Part shown: one piece after another, positions 26,908 through 36,272 of the stretch
Layout of the letters: each line of letters starts with the position of its first letter
How positions within the stretch are numbered: the stretch's first letter is position 1
Assembly (NCBI RefSeq): GCF_002884495.1
Contig: NZ_KZ614145.1
Coordinates: 3,486,423 to 3,550,422 of the forward strand
DNA: 64,000 bases
Source: Rummeliibacillus pycnus
Lineage (GTDB): Bacteria; Bacillota; Bacilli; Bacillales_A; Planococcaceae
Reading direction: 5' to 3'
Made by a program: the position numbers and the translations under genes
Notes under the pieces: model-generated
What the model saw: only the letters and a program-made list of their open reading frames with translations
The model's database searches: none
Told to the model about the DNA's origin: nothing

Positions 26908-28809
26908 TTATATCTTTTTTAATAATCTTAAACTGTTTAGAATAACTAATATCGTACTTCCTTCATGACCGACAACCCCAAGTGGTAAGTCTACTGCTTG
27001 AAGGAAGTTGGAAATAATCAGTAATACAATCACAGAGATTGAGAACATGATATTTTGCTTTACGATTGTTTGCATTTTTCGTGAAAGTTTTACTGCATAA
27101 GCAATTTTAGAAAGATCGTTTTTCATTAATACAACATCTGCTGTTTCAAGTGCAACGTCAGTACCTTCTCCCATGGCAATACCAGTTGTAGATGTGGCTA
27201 GGGCAGGTGCATCATTGATCCCATCACCGACCATGCCAACATGTGTGTATTCTTTCATTAATTCTTTAATATGATTAACCTTTGTTTCAGGTAGACATTC
27301 CGCAATATAAGCATCTACACCAGCTTCTTTTGCAATTACTTTTGCCGTTTTTTCATTATCACCTGTTAACATTACAGTATGAATACCTAAATTTTTTAAA
27401 AGAGCAATAGCCTTTTTGGATTCTTCTCGTACTGTATCTTTCATAGCAGCAACCGCAACGATGCCTTTATGATCTGCTAAGAAGACTACTGTTTTTCCTT
27501 CTTCGGCAAGTTTAGGTGCAATTCCTTCCGCAAATTCAAATGCTTCCATTTTTCCTACAAATTCTGATTTACCAACTTTGTATACATTGCCATCCACTGT
27601 AGCTTTTAATCCCCAACCAGGTACATCCTCAATCTGTGCTTGATGGAATGAGTCGAGACCACGTTCTTTAGCAAAAGAAGTAATTGCTTGGGCAAGCGGG
27701 TGGTTGGATTTAGCTTCTATTCCAGCAATAATTGATAGCATTTGCTGTTCATTTTCACCTTCACGAACAATAAAGTCGGTTACAACTGGTTTACCTTGTG
27801 TAAGTGTACCTGTTTTATCAAACGCGATTGCTTTTAATACGCTTAGATGTTCAATGTGTAATCCACCTTTAAATAACACACCGTTTCGAGCTCCGTTTGA
27901 AATTGCTGATAAGGTAGCAGGCATAATTGAAGCAACTAGGGCACATGGCGAAGCTACAACTAATAAAACCATGGCACGATAGAATGTTGTTGTCCAGCTC
28001 CAATCTAGAAGAAAGTGGGGGACAAACATCATAAGAGCAACTACAGCTAAAACACATTTTACATATGTTCCTTCAAAACGTTCGATAAATTGTTGTGAAG
28101 GCGATTTTTCACTTTGGGCAGATTGAACAAGATCAATAATTTTTTGGAATAATGACTCAGAGTTTGGCTTAGTCATTTCCATCGTAATAGCGCCTGTCAT
28201 ATTGACAGTTCCAGCAAATACATCTGCACCAACTAATTTCGTAACAGGAATTGATTCACCTGTAATAGCGGCTTCATCGATTGAAGTAGAACCCTCGATA
28301 ATAACACCATCTGTTGGTACTCTTTCACCAGGTTTGATTAATAAGTGATCGCCTAATTGTAGTGAACCAATAGATACTCGTTCGACTTCACCATTTTCTT
28401 TGACTAACCATGCTTCCTCAGGTTGTAAATCCATTAAAGCAGAAATTTCCTTATGACTTTTATTCATTGCGTAAGTTTCTAATGCACCACTAACGGCAAA
28501 TATGAAGATAAGAATAGCACCTTCAGTCCAATAACCAATGATAGCAGATCCAATAGCTGCCAATATCATTAAAAATTCGACATTAAGTTCTTTGTTGGCA
28601 ATTGTTTCTTCAACGCCTTCTTTCGCTTTTGCAAACCCGCCAATAATGAATGCTAGTAAATAGAAGATAATTGAAGCTGTATTTTCAGCATTTTTTCCTA
28701 ATATCCATGCTATTAAGATTAATACACCAGAAAATATAGCGGCTATAAGTTCTGCATGTTCCTTCATTTTCTCAATTAGATGATAACGATTCTCTTTTAC
28801 TAATTCCAT
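26908..28809 (-). CDS. pfeT: heavy-metal P-type ATPase, probable Fe(II) efflux (PfeT/ZosA-like)
   Basis: 633-aa P1B ATPase without an N-terminal metal-binding domain. Motifs: PGERVPTDG, ITGES (actuator), SPCAL in the transport helix, DKTGTLTQG (phosphorylated Asp), NHPLAQA and GDGINDAPALA. SPC in place of CPC is the P1B-4-type site used for Fe(II), Co and Zn. Length and lack of a metal-binding domain match B. subtilis YkvW (ZosA/PfeT). Start is ATG 28809, 7 bases after GGAGGG; the TTG at 28815 is too close. A Fur/PerR-like box sits just upstream. Confidence 0.85.
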   Translation of the reverse strand: MELVKENRYHLIEKMKEHAELIAAIFSGVLILIAWILGKNAENTASIIFYLLAFIIGGFAKAKEGVEETIANKELNVEFLMILAAIGSAIIGYWTEGAILIFIFAVSGALETYAMNKSHKEISALMDLQPEEAWLVKENGEVERVSIGSLQLGDHLLIKPGERVPTDGVIIEGSTSIDEAAITGESIPVTKLVGADVFAGTVNMTGAITMEMTKPNSESLFQKIIDLVQSAQSEKSPSQQFIERFEGTYVKCVLAVVALMMFVPHFLLDWSWTTTFYRAMVLLVVASPCALVASIMPATLSAISNGARNGVLFKGGLHIEHLSVLKAIAFDKTGTLTQGKPVVTDFIVREGENEQQMLSIIAGIEAKSNHPLAQAITSFAKERGLDSFHQAQIEDVPGWGLKATVDGNVYKVGKSEFVGKMEAFEFAEGIAPKLAEEGKTVVFLADHKGIVAVAAMKDTVREESKKAIALLKNLGIHTVMLTGDNEKTAKVIAKEAGVDAYIAECLPETKVNHIKELMKEYTHVGMVGDGINDAPALATSTTGIAMGEGTDVALETADVVLMKNDLSKIAYAVKLSRKMQTIVKQNIMFSISVIVLLIISNFLQAVDLPLGVVGHEGSTILVILNSLRLLKKI

Positions 28810-28823
28810 TCGCAATCCCTCCT

Positions 28824-28842
28824 GATAATGAAAATCAATATC
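28824..28842. promoter_or_regulatory. Fur/PerR-type box upstream of the P-type ATPase
   Basis: GATAATGAAAATCAATATC matches the 19-base Fur box GATAATGATAATCATTATC at 17 of 19 positions. It is 14 bases upstream of ATG 28809 and abuts the ribosome site, so bound repressor could block both transcription and elongation. PfeT is PerR-controlled in B. subtilis and its Listeria relative FrvA is Fur/PerR-controlled. Confidence 0.65.
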
Positions 28843-29021
28843 AAAACCCTTATAATTAGAGTATTTATGGCGATATTTCTAAATTAAATACAGATTTTGA
28901 AATCATTTTTAATTTAGAATTATTATAACATAGGAGGCTGGTGGTGAAAAGTACGATATTCGTATTTCCTCATTATTCCGAATGAATATTTGACAACTTA
29001 TTGAAAAGATGAGGGAAGTGT

Positions 29022-29056
29022 TAAAAAAACCTCTCTAAAAGTTATTTAGAGAGGTT
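29022..29056 (-). terminator. intrinsic terminator of fumarase gene
   Basis: AACCTCTCTAAA/TTTAGAGAGGTT stem with a T-run on the minus strand. Confidence 0.85.
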
Positions 29057-29070
29057 AAGAAAAGATTTTA

Positions 29071-30606
29071 TTAAAATACGCGTTCAGCGTGTTCCGCTAA
29101 TTTCTCTAGTGAAGTTTTTTGAACATCTGCGTGTAATGAGTTACCATGTGAATCCATTGTAACTACAGCAGTAAAATCTTCTACACTTAGGTGCCACATT
29201 GCTTCAGGAATACCAAACTCCATTAAATCTACGCCATCAACTGATTTTATGCAGTCTGCATAATATTGTGCTGCACCACCGATTGCATTTAAGTAAACAC
29301 CACCATGTTCTTGTAGAGCTTTTAACGTTTTTGGTCCCATGCCGCCTTTACCCATAACTGCTCGGATACCAAATTTTTTCATAATATCACCTTGATATGG
29401 TTCTTCACGGATAGATGTTGTAGGACCTGCCGCTTTAACAGTCCAGTTATCATTTTCATCTTTCGCCATTACAGGACCACAGTGATAGACGATTTGACCA
29501 TTTAGATCCACTGGAGCATCATGACTCATTAAATGATGGTGAATAGCATCTCGACCAGTGTACATTCTGCCGGTGATTTTCACTACGTCACCAACATGAA
29601 GTGAGCGAATTTGTTCTTCTGAAATAGGTGCTTGTAATTCAATTACTTCTTTTTTTGGTTCTTCATGTGTAGTTGCTGCTGCATCATCAAATGCAATTTT
29701 TTCGCCCTCTTGATAATGCCATTTTTTAATTTCACCTGTATTCGCATCAATATCAACAGCCATTCTGCGATAAGCCCAGCAGTTATATGCTACGGAAACA
29801 TAGAAAGAAGCTGGAATACGATTCATGACACCAATTTTACAACCTAGTAATGTTGCTTCACCACCAAAGCCCATTGTTCCAATGCCTAGTGTATTAGCTT
29901 TCTCTAATATGTAATCTTCTAATTGTGCTAGCTCAGGAATTGGATTTGTATCATCAACATGACGGAATAATTGTTCTTTTGCTAAATCATATCCAGAAGA
30001 ACGATCTCCACCTATACCAACACCAATGAAGCCAGCTGAACAGCCTTGACCTTGTGCTTGATAAACAGAATGTAAGATACATTTACGAATACCATCTAGG
30101 TCACGACCGGCACGACCTAGCCCTTCTAGTTCACACGGCAAACTATATTGGATGTTTTTGTTTTCGCAGCCGCCACCTTTTAAAATCAACTTAACTTCAA
30201 TATAATCTTTTTCCCATTGTTCAAATTTCATAACAGGAACTCCAGCACCCAAGTTATCACCACTATTTTTACCAGTTAGTGAATCAACAGAGTTTGGACG
30301 TAATTTTGCATCTTTTGTTGCTTGTACGATTGCTTTTCGAATTACTTCTTTAATTTCAAGTTGGTTAACGCCAATAGGAGTTTTTATTTTGAAAGTAGGA
30401 AGACCAGTATCTTGGCAGATTGGTGAAACATGTTCATCAGCCATGAAGATATTATTGGCGATTGTATCTAAGCTCATTGCGGCACGAGTACCAGCGTTTT
30501 CTGCGTCCTTCGCCTTTTTAATTGCACGTCGAACGTCTTTTGGTAAGTTAGTAGAAGTTTCAGTCACTAAATTGTAAATACTCTGTTCTAGCGTTTCTAG
30601 ATTCAT
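29071..30606 (-). CDS. class I (4Fe-4S) fumarate hydratase
   Basis: 511-aa iron-sulfur fumarase interconverting fumarate and malate. The N-terminal alpha domain has ISPICQDTGLPTFKI and GGGCENKN; the C-terminal beta domain has MYTGRDAIHHHL, VYHCGPVM and GPTTSIR. The cluster Cys are in these contexts. Start chosen at ATG 30606 with GAGGGGG upstream; the 21-codon extension upstream lacks a ribosome site. Oxygen-sensitive, and distinct from the class II FumC of most Bacillus. Confidence 0.92.
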   Translation of the reverse strand: MNLETLEQSIYNLVTETSTNLPKDVRRAIKKAKDAENAGTRAAMSLDTIANNIFMADEHVSPICQDTGLPTFKIKTPIGVNQLEIKEVIRKAIVQATKDAKLRPNSVDSLTGKNSGDNLGAGVPVMKFEQWEKDYIEVKLILKGGGCENKNIQYSLPCELEGLGRAGRDLDGIRKCILHSVYQAQGQGCSAGFIGVGIGGDRSSGYDLAKEQLFRHVDDTNPIPELAQLEDYILEKANTLGIGTMGFGGEATLLGCKIGVMNRIPASFYVSVAYNCWAYRRMAVDIDANTGEIKKWHYQEGEKIAFDDAAATTHEEPKKEVIELQAPISEEQIRSLHVGDVVKITGRMYTGRDAIHHHLMSHDAPVDLNGQIVYHCGPVMAKDENDNWTVKAAGPTTSIREEPYQGDIMKKFGIRAVMGKGGMGPKTLKALQEHGGVYLNAIGGAAQYYADCIKSVDGVDLMEFGIPEAMWHLSVEDFTAVVTMDSHGNSLHADVQKTSLEKLAEHAERVF

Positions 30607-30670
30607 TGTAATAGCCCCCTCAAAAAGGTAATTTTTTAAACCAACACTATTATAACCTGTCCAAAACACG

Positions 30671-30697
30671 AAAAAAAGAGCGTAAATATACGCTCTT
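30671..30697 (-). terminator. intrinsic terminator
   Basis: AAGAGCGTA/TACGCTCTT stem with seven T on the minus strand, ending the transcript of the 62-aa SE1561 gene. Confidence 0.8.
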
Positions 30698-30741
30698 GTA
30701 GAATTTCTATGGGGATTTAAGAAATAGTAATATTTTGAGAT

Positions 30742-30930
30742 TTAAATTTCAGGACGGTTTTTGAATTGATCCATTTTTTCTTCTAAATCGTCCATCATAG
30801 CAATAAGGCGATCGATATCTTGTAAGTCTGCTGTTTCAGGATCAATAGCATCTAGTACTTCTACGAAAATTTGCAGACGTTCTTTCAAATAATTTACTTG
30901 TTGTTCTTTATCCGTAATTGATTTGCTCAT
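30742..30930 (-). CDS. SE1561 family protein
   Basis: 62-aa acidic helical protein (coiled-coil-like; LKERLQIFVEVLDAIDPETADLQDIDRLIAMMD region). The pattern fits the small SE1561 family of Firmicutes, function unknown. The ribosome site GAGGTG lies before the ATG. Confidence 0.7.
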   Translation of the reverse strand: MSKSITDKEQQVNYLKERLQIFVEVLDAIDPETADLQDIDRLIAMMDDLEEKMDQFKNRPEI

Positions 30931-31043
30931 CGTTACACCTCATTTCGTCATCACCATCGTATACGATTTTATTAATTTTTTCAATTCAAAATCCAAAATA
31001 ATAGGTCAAAAGAGATATTTTTATTTTCTGTAAGTTAAGAAAA

Positions 31044-31082
31044 TTTACAAAATTAAAGTAAAGTGTTAACATAAGATTAACA
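31044..31082 (+). promoter_or_regulatory. TTTACA/TTAACA direct repeats, PhoP-box-like
   Basis: TTTACA (31044), TTAACA (31066) and TTAACA (31077) lie at 22- and 11-base spacing, with a weaker TTAAAG at 31053. PhoP of Bacillus binds TT(A/C/T)A(C/T)A repeats at about 11-base periodicity. They sit at the head of the leader-like region. Confidence 0.35.
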
Positions 31083-31084
31083 TA

Positions 31085-31431
31085 AAAGGAAGGAGGTAAA
31101 GTGGGGCATCATTAGATAAAATTCCATTCGTAGGATAAGACCTCTTCCTTATTTTCTTATTTTAATTCCCTGTAAATGCAGCTCATGATTAAAAAAAGCT
31201 GGTAATGTATTAATTCCCTTAAGACATATTGAATATGTATCCTTAAAATCAGTTTTCTAAAGAAAGGAAGCAATTCGAAAGGAATGTGATATGGATTACC
31301 GCTGCAATAGGGATGGAACAGGCGCCTATAGATTTGCAATCCAAAGGAGGGAGTTAAACAGATTCTCGGTCCGAGCTTAGGCCGAAAATGGGTTTAATGT
31401 AACAGCAGATGTATATAACAGATTGTTAGCA
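31085..31431 (+). ncRNA. unassigned structured leader or ncRNA candidate
   Basis: A gene-free stretch ending in a strong terminator. It contains several possible stems: AAGGAAGGAGGT (31086-31097) with ACCTCTTCCTT (31140-31150); TTAAG/CCTTAA enclosing CATATTGAATATG (31217-31245); GGATT (31293-31297) with AATCC (31348-31352) enclosing ATAGG/CCTAT; and CTCGG-T-CCGAG. It matches no riboswitch I can name. The first stem would hide an AAGGAGGT ribosome-site-like sequence. Strand and transcription are inferred from the terminator. Confidence 0.35.
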
Positions 31432-31471
31432 GACTCAGTACACGATTCATTTATGTGGACTGAGTCTTTTT
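31432..31471 (+). terminator. intrinsic terminator ahead of MFS gene
   Basis: GACTCAGT and CAC pair with GTG and ACTGAGTC, followed by five T. It has no ORF upstream on the plus strand, which suggests an RNA gene or an attenuated leader. Confidence 0.75.
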
Positions 31472-31516
31472 GTGTATTCAAAAGTAATTCACACTTTAAG
31501 TAGGGGTATGTTAAGA

Positions 31517-31545
31517 TTGTACAAGTATCTCATAATACATATAAC
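31517..31545 (+). promoter_or_regulatory. sigma-A promoter for the MFS gene
   Basis: TTGTAC (31517-31522), 17 bases, TATAAC (31540-31545). It lies after the terminator and 68 bases before the start codon. Confidence 0.55.
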
Positions 31546-31612
31546 GGAAATTCCATTAGGTTATACAGACTGTTGATATGGAATTATTGGTTGATTAAAA
31601 ATGGAGGCAGCA

Positions 31613-32791
31613 GTGGAACTAAGTCATCAATTAGAAAACAAAAAACTATGGATTTTGGTTATCATCGTATCCATTTCAGGGTTCTCTCAAGGTATGTTAA
31701 TGCCGCTTATTTCAGTTATTTTTGAACAAGATGGTATTTCTTCATCGTTAAATGGTTTAAATGCAACAGGGCTTTATATAGGTACGTTATTAATATCGCC
31801 CTTTATTGAACAACCCTTGCGAAAATTCGGTTATAAACCAATCATTTTAGTCGGGGGAGCAATTGTTTTTCTCTCTCTTTTATTATTTCCATTTTGGAAG
31901 AATGTATTATTTTGGTTTATTCTTCGATTGTTAATCGGTATCGGCGATCACTCATTACATTATTCTACACAAACCTGGATTACTAGTTCTTCTCCAGAGC
32001 ATCGTCTTGGCAAAAATATCGCTATTTATGGGCTATCATTTGGTATAGGATTTGCTGTAGGACCACTATTTGTACCGTTGACCAAAATCTCTGAAGCGTT
32101 TCCGTTTATCCTTTCTTCTATACTTTGCATATTGGCTTGGTCTCTTGTATTCTTTTTGAACAATGAAAAACCAGAACCAATACAAGCAAAAAGTGTAGAA
32201 AACAATATGCTTAAACGTTATACAATCACATTAAAATATGCGTGGATTGCTTGTTTACCTGCACTTTGCTATGGTTTTTTAGAATCCTCTTTAAATTCCT
32301 TATTCCCCGTATATGCGCTAAGAAATCATTTCGAAGTTTCGATGGTATCGTTTATTTTAGCGGCATTTTCAATCGGTGGAATTATTACGCAAATACCTCT
32401 AGGTGCTTTAGGAGATAAAATTGGACGTAGGAAAATCGTTTTAAGTTCTTTGTTAGGTGGAGGAATATTTTTTGGATTAGGAAGTATTGTTGAATCACAC
32501 GATATGCTTGTAGCGATTAGCTTCTTTTGTGCAGGTATGTTCTGTGGGTCATTATTTTCACTTGGTATTTCTTATATGAGTGATTTAACGCCAAGGGAGC
32601 TACTGCCAACTGGAAATCTGATGTGTAGTATATTCTTTAGTGTTGGTAGCTTAACAGGGCCATTATTAGGTGGACTGTACCTACAATATGTACACAAGTA
32701 TAGTTTTTTGCTGTTAGTATCGCTCATTTTAATGGCTATTTTTATCATAAGTCTGATTTTTGGAAGGCAAGGTAATAGGCCAACTGTATAA
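31613..32791 (+). CDS. MFS transporter
   Basis: 392-aa major facilitator with 12 predicted helices. Loop 8-9 motif GALGDKIGRRKIVL is clear and the loop 2-3 counterpart is degenerate (EQPLRKFGYKPIIL). Substrate unknown; drug or sugar efflux types are possible. Start set at GTG 31613 because GGAGG lies 5 bases upstream; the ATG at 31601 is part of that ribosome site. Confidence 0.85.
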   Translation: MELSHQLENKKLWILVIIVSISGFSQGMLMPLISVIFEQDGISSSLNGLNATGLYIGTLLISPFIEQPLRKFGYKPIILVGGAIVFLSLLLFPFWKNVLFWFILRLLIGIGDHSLHYSTQTWITSSSPEHRLGKNIAIYGLSFGIGFAVGPLFVPLTKISEAFPFILSSILCILAWSLVFFLNNEKPEPIQAKSVENNMLKRYTITLKYAWIACLPALCYGFLESSLNSLFPVYALRNHFEVSMVSFILAAFSIGGIITQIPLGALGDKIGRRKIVLSSLLGGGIFFGLGSIVESHDMLVAISFFCAGMFCGSLFSLGISYMSDLTPRELLPTGNLMCSIFFSVGSLTGPLLGGLYLQYVHKYSFLLLVSLILMAIFIISLIFGRQGNRPTV

Positions 32792-32853
32792 AGTAAACTG
32801 CCATATAAGAGAGGTTTCTCTCCATTGATGGTTAGTTTGAGATCAAAAGAAAA

Positions 32854-32896
32854 GGGAAGTCCTAATGTCAACATAGACTAAAGGGGCTTCCCGTTT
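32854..32896. terminator. intrinsic terminator between convergent genes
   Basis: GGGAAGTCC (32854-32862) pairs with GGGCTTCCC (32884-32892), then GTTTT. It lies between the MFS and MCP genes. Confidence 0.65.
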
Positions 32897-32899
32897 TCA

Positions 32900-34648
32900 T
32901 TATTTAATTTTGAATTGTCCAATTGAAGCTTTTAAAGATTCAATCTCATCAGATAAGCATGTAGCAGATTCAGCAACCACTTGAATCACTTTTTGCTGTT
33001 CTGCTAGTGAAGCAAAAACTTCTTGAGTAGCACCAGCATTATGTTCACTAATGTTCATAATATTATTCATAGAATCCATGATCTCATCCTTTGAAGTCAA
33101 TAAAACGTTAAAACTAGTTGATACATCTTCAATCGCTATTAAAATGGTTTGAACGTTTTCTTTAATATTGTCAAAGGAATAGCCAGTATTCAGAACAGCC
33201 TCATTTTGTTGTAGAACAATCATAGATGTTTTTGAAATTTCTTCGTTTGCGCGTATTGTTTCTTCTTCAATACCTCTTAAAGTGTCTTGTACACTAAGTG
33301 TAGAGTGTTTTGTTTGTACTGCTAATTTTCTTACTTCCTCAGCAACTACTGCAAAGCCTTTTCCATGTTCACCTGCACGTGCAGCTTCTATGCTGGCATT
33401 TAAAGCTAATAAATTTGTTTGAGCAGAAATATCGTTAATAGTTGAAATAATATTTTCGATATCTTTCATTTTTAAGGATAAAGAAGCGAATACTTGTTGA
33501 ACATGTTCCACTAAATCTGTAGATTTTGATGATTTTTCTTTTAATATAACCAAGTTCTGTAAACCATCTTTATAAGATTTTTGCATTCCTTCCGAAGCTA
33601 ATAACATATGGTTGTTTTTGGTATGGAGCAATTGAATGTGCTGAGAAACTTTTCCTGCTACATCTTTTGTATGTTCTGCATCATTGACCTGTGTTGTGGT
33701 CCCAACTGAAACTTCTTCAGCAGCTTTTGTAATTTCAACTGTAGAAGCTGTTACTTCTTCAGAGACTGCTGCAAGATTCGAGGATGCTTCACGAACTTCC
33801 TTAATCGTGCTACTTACTTCAGATATTAACGATTTAAGATTTGTGACCATAAGATTGAAATGGTTATTTAATTGGCCAATTTCATCATTACGATTCATTT
33901 TATCAAGCTTTACAGATAGATCCCCCGATGAAATCTTCTTTAAGCGCCTTGTTAATCTCTTAATAGGGATTCCGATATGCTTTGCTAAAAAGTACATGGC
34001 GATTGCACCAAGGACAAGAGAAATAGCTAATGCAGTAAATAATACAACAAGTAAATTGTTTGCTGATTCGTTAAAATCCTTTTTGTATGTACCAGCTGAA
34101 ACGATCCAACCCCAGTTCGGATCGGTTTGTGAATAAGTAATTTTATCTGCTATTTTATCTGGATTATTAGGGAGTGGAAATTGATATTCAGCATATCCTC
34201 CACCTTTTTCTGCATTTTTTATAATGGATTGAATATAATAGTGGCCGTTACTGTCTTTCAATCCCCAAGATTGAGTATCTTCTATATTAGGATGTGCGAG
34301 CATGTAACCATCTTTTTGTAAGATAAAAAGATAACCACTTTCTCCTAAATCAATTTTGTTAGAAATTTCACGTTTTCCTTTACTATTTTTGGGGCCGAGA
34401 ATTTGCTCTTTTAGCTCCTCTTGTGCATCTTCTAATGAGAGGTTTCCTTTTTTTACTTCTTTGTTAAGAGAATCAATTTGTTGTATTGTTGCTAATACAC
34501 TATTTTTTATAATGGTCTTGCCCAATCCATCCATACTTTGTTTTGCATTAAAATAACAAGTGATTCCTATGATAGAGCAGGGAATCATCATTAATATTAA
34601 GCAAGTAATCATGAGTTTCCATTGAATTGAATTTAGTATTTTTTTCAT
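32900..34648 (-). CDS. methyl-accepting chemotaxis protein
   Basis: 582-aa chemoreceptor. Membrane helix 1 (about 10-30), extracellular Cache sensor (about 35-190; [20 protein letters not shown] is the Cache signature), membrane helix 2 (about 197-220), HAMP, then a long signalling coiled coil with the conserved hairpin tip [22 protein letters not shown]. Ligand unknown. Together with motAB it indicates a motile cell. Confidence 0.92.
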   Translation of the reverse strand: MKKILNSIQWKLMITCLILMMIPCSIIGITCYFNAKQSMDGLGKTIIKNSVLATIQQIDSLNKEVKKGNLSLEDAQEELKEQILGPKNSKGKREISNKIDLGESGYLFILQKDGYMLAHPNIEDTQSWGLKDSNGHYYIQSIIKNAEKGGGYAEYQFPLPNNPDKIADKITYSQTDPNWGWIVSAGTYKKDFNESANNLLVVLFTALAISLVLGAIAMYFLAKHIGIPIKRLTRRLKKISSGDLSVKLDKMNRNDEIGQLNNHFNLMVTNLKSLISEVSSTIKEVREASSNLAAVSEEVTASTVEITKAAEEVSVGTTTQVNDAEHTKDVAGKVSQHIQLLHTKNNHMLLASEGMQKSYKDGLQNLVILKEKSSKSTDLVEHVQQVFASLSLKMKDIENIISTINDISAQTNLLALNASIEAARAGEHGKGFAVVAEEVRKLAVQTKHSTLSVQDTLRGIEEETIRANEEISKTSMIVLQQNEAVLNTGYSFDNIKENVQTILIAIEDVSTSFNVLLTSKDEIMDSMNNIMNISEHNAGATQEVFASLAEQQKVIQVVAESATCLSDEIESLKASIGQFKIK

Positions 34649-34788
34649 AGAATACCCCCACGTATTAAGTGATATTATAACTATTATGTATGTGTTCCTT
34701 TAGACTGTAAATAGGAATGTGGACATTTAATAGAAATAAATACACATGAGAGAGAAAATACTTAAAAAGCTTCTTTTTTAAATAAAAT

Positions 34789-34822
34789 AGACGGCTTCCA
34801 AAAGTGGAAACCGCCTATTTTT
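34789..34822. terminator. intrinsic terminator of rlmD
   Basis: AGACGGCTTCCA/TGGAAACCGCCT stem (one mismatch) with T-rich flanks on both sides. Confidence 0.7.
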
Positions 34823-36197
34823 ACGATTTTAATGTTAATAATGTTACTGATTCCACATGTGATGTTTGAGGAAACATATCCATCGGTTGAATATATTCAA
34901 CATGATAAATTTTAATCAATTCTTGTAAATCTTTTGCAAGTGTTGATGGATTACATGAAGTATAAACAACTCGTTTTGGTTTTACTTGCAAGATGGTTTT
35001 AATCAGACTAGGTGCAAGGCCGGTACGTGGAGGATCGACTGTTAGTACGTTAGGGACAAAGTTTTCTTTTTGCCAGATATCTAACCATTTTTCGGCAGTG
35101 CCTGTTACATAGTGTGTATGCATAAAACCATGTTTTTTTGCATTTTGCTTTGCATCTTGAATACTTTCTGGAATAATATCCATTCCACGAACTTCTTTAG
35201 CATCTTTTGCAAGCCAAAGTCCAATGGTTCCAACTCCACAATAGGCATCGACTACTGTTTCTTGCCCTGTCAAAGCAGCCGCTTTCTTAATTTGATTATA
35301 AAGATGGACCGTTTGTTGAGGATTCAATTGGAAAAATGCTCGAGCAGATAAATCAAAACCAAATTCGCCGAGTTCTTCATGAATGGTCTCTTTACCTGCA
35401 AGTATGATGGTTTGATCTCCGAAGATAAGAGATGTTTTATCAGCATTAATATTTTGAACGATTGATACGATTGAAGGGTCAATTTGTTTTAATTTTTCTA
35501 CTAGTAATTCTTTATTTGCAAAGTTTTTACGAGTAGTGATTAATACAAGTTGGACTTCGCCAGTTTGTATGCCAATACGTACGACAATAGTTCGGATGAT
35601 TCCTTTTAGGGAACGACCATCGTATATAGGAATATTTAAATTGCTGATAATCTTTTTCACAGCATTTGTTATTTTTGTTGTTACGGGATGTTGTACTAGA
35701 CATTCATCAATATTTAAAAGTTTATGACTATTTGCAGCATAAAGACCTGCCAGTACATGGTTACCTGGTTTGCGAACTTGAAACTGACTTTTATTGCGAT
35801 AATGCCAAGGCGTATCCATTCCAATTGTTTGACGAATCTCTATCTTTTTTGCCTCAGATTTTACATATTTATTTAAAGCTTGCACAATTATATCTCGTTT
35901 TGCTGTAAGCTGATATGAATACTTCATATGTTGTAATTGACACCCACCACATTCTTCATAAACAGGGCATGGTGGAATTTGGCGAGCTTTTGACTTTTTC
36001 TGAATTTTTATCACTTTTGCTTCAGCAAAGTTACGATTTATCTTGGTTAGTTCAGCATAGATTTCTTCTCCAGGAAGAGCACCCTTTACAAAAACTACAT
36101 TGCGTTTATAGTAACCGATGCCCTCACCGTTAATGCCTAACCGTTTTATTGTAAGAGGGATCTTTTGTCCCATTGTCATTATAGGTTGTTGCACCAA
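34821..36197 (-). CDS. rlmD: 23S rRNA (uracil-C5)-methyltransferase RlmD/RlmCD type
   Basis: 458-aa SAM-dependent RNA methyltransferase. N-terminal TRAM domain (residues 10-70), iron-sulfur Cys in CPVYEECGGCQLQH, SAM motif DAYCGVGTIGL, then DPPRTGL and the catalytic Cys in VVYTSCNPSTL. It is equivalent to YfjO or YefA of B. subtilis. TTG start at 36197 with AAAGGA about 11 bases upstream. It methylates U1939 and possibly U747 of 23S rRNA. Confidence 0.92.
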   Translation of the reverse strand: MVQQPIMTMGQKIPLTIKRLGINGEGIGYYKRNVVFVKGALPGEEIYAELTKINRNFAEAKVIKIQKKSKARQIPPCPVYEECGGCQLQHMKYSYQLTAKRDIIVQALNKYVKSEAKKIEIRQTIGMDTPWHYRNKSQFQVRKPGNHVLAGLYAANSHKLLNIDECLVQHPVTTKITNAVKKIISNLNIPIYDGRSLKGIIRTIVVRIGIQTGEVQLVLITTRKNFANKELLVEKLKQIDPSIVSIVQNINADKTSLIFGDQTIILAGKETIHEELGEFGFDLSARAFFQLNPQQTVHLYNQIKKAAALTGQETVVDAYCGVGTIGLWLAKDAKEVRGMDIIPESIQDAKQNAKKHGFMHTHYVTGTAEKWLDIWQKENFVPNVLTVDPPRTGLAPSLIKTILQVKPKRVVYTSCNPSTLAKDLQELIKIYHVEYIQPMDMFPQTSHVESVTLLTLKS

Positions 36198-36272
36198 AAC
36201 TTACACGTCCTTTTTCGCTTCATCTTTTCATTATAGCGAACAGCAACCTGTAAGGGAAGAAGCATCTCCTGA

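Noticed and set aside
31095-31110. Possible micro leader peptide GTG GGG CAT CAT TAG after AGGAGGT
   Set aside because: Four codons is too little to distinguish from chance.
31293-31352. Stretch AGGGATGGAACAGGCGCC resembling the T-box AGGGTGGNACCGCG
   Set aside because: The conserved UGGNACCGCG order is broken, no Stem I or specifier elements are seen upstream, and the following terminator is 80 bases away and not complementary.
31290-31380. 29-codon ORF starting at ATG 31291 with AAAGGAA upstream
   Set aside because: It falls inside the structured leader candidate, its composition looks random, and the hairpin pairing explains part of the sequence. No supporting context.
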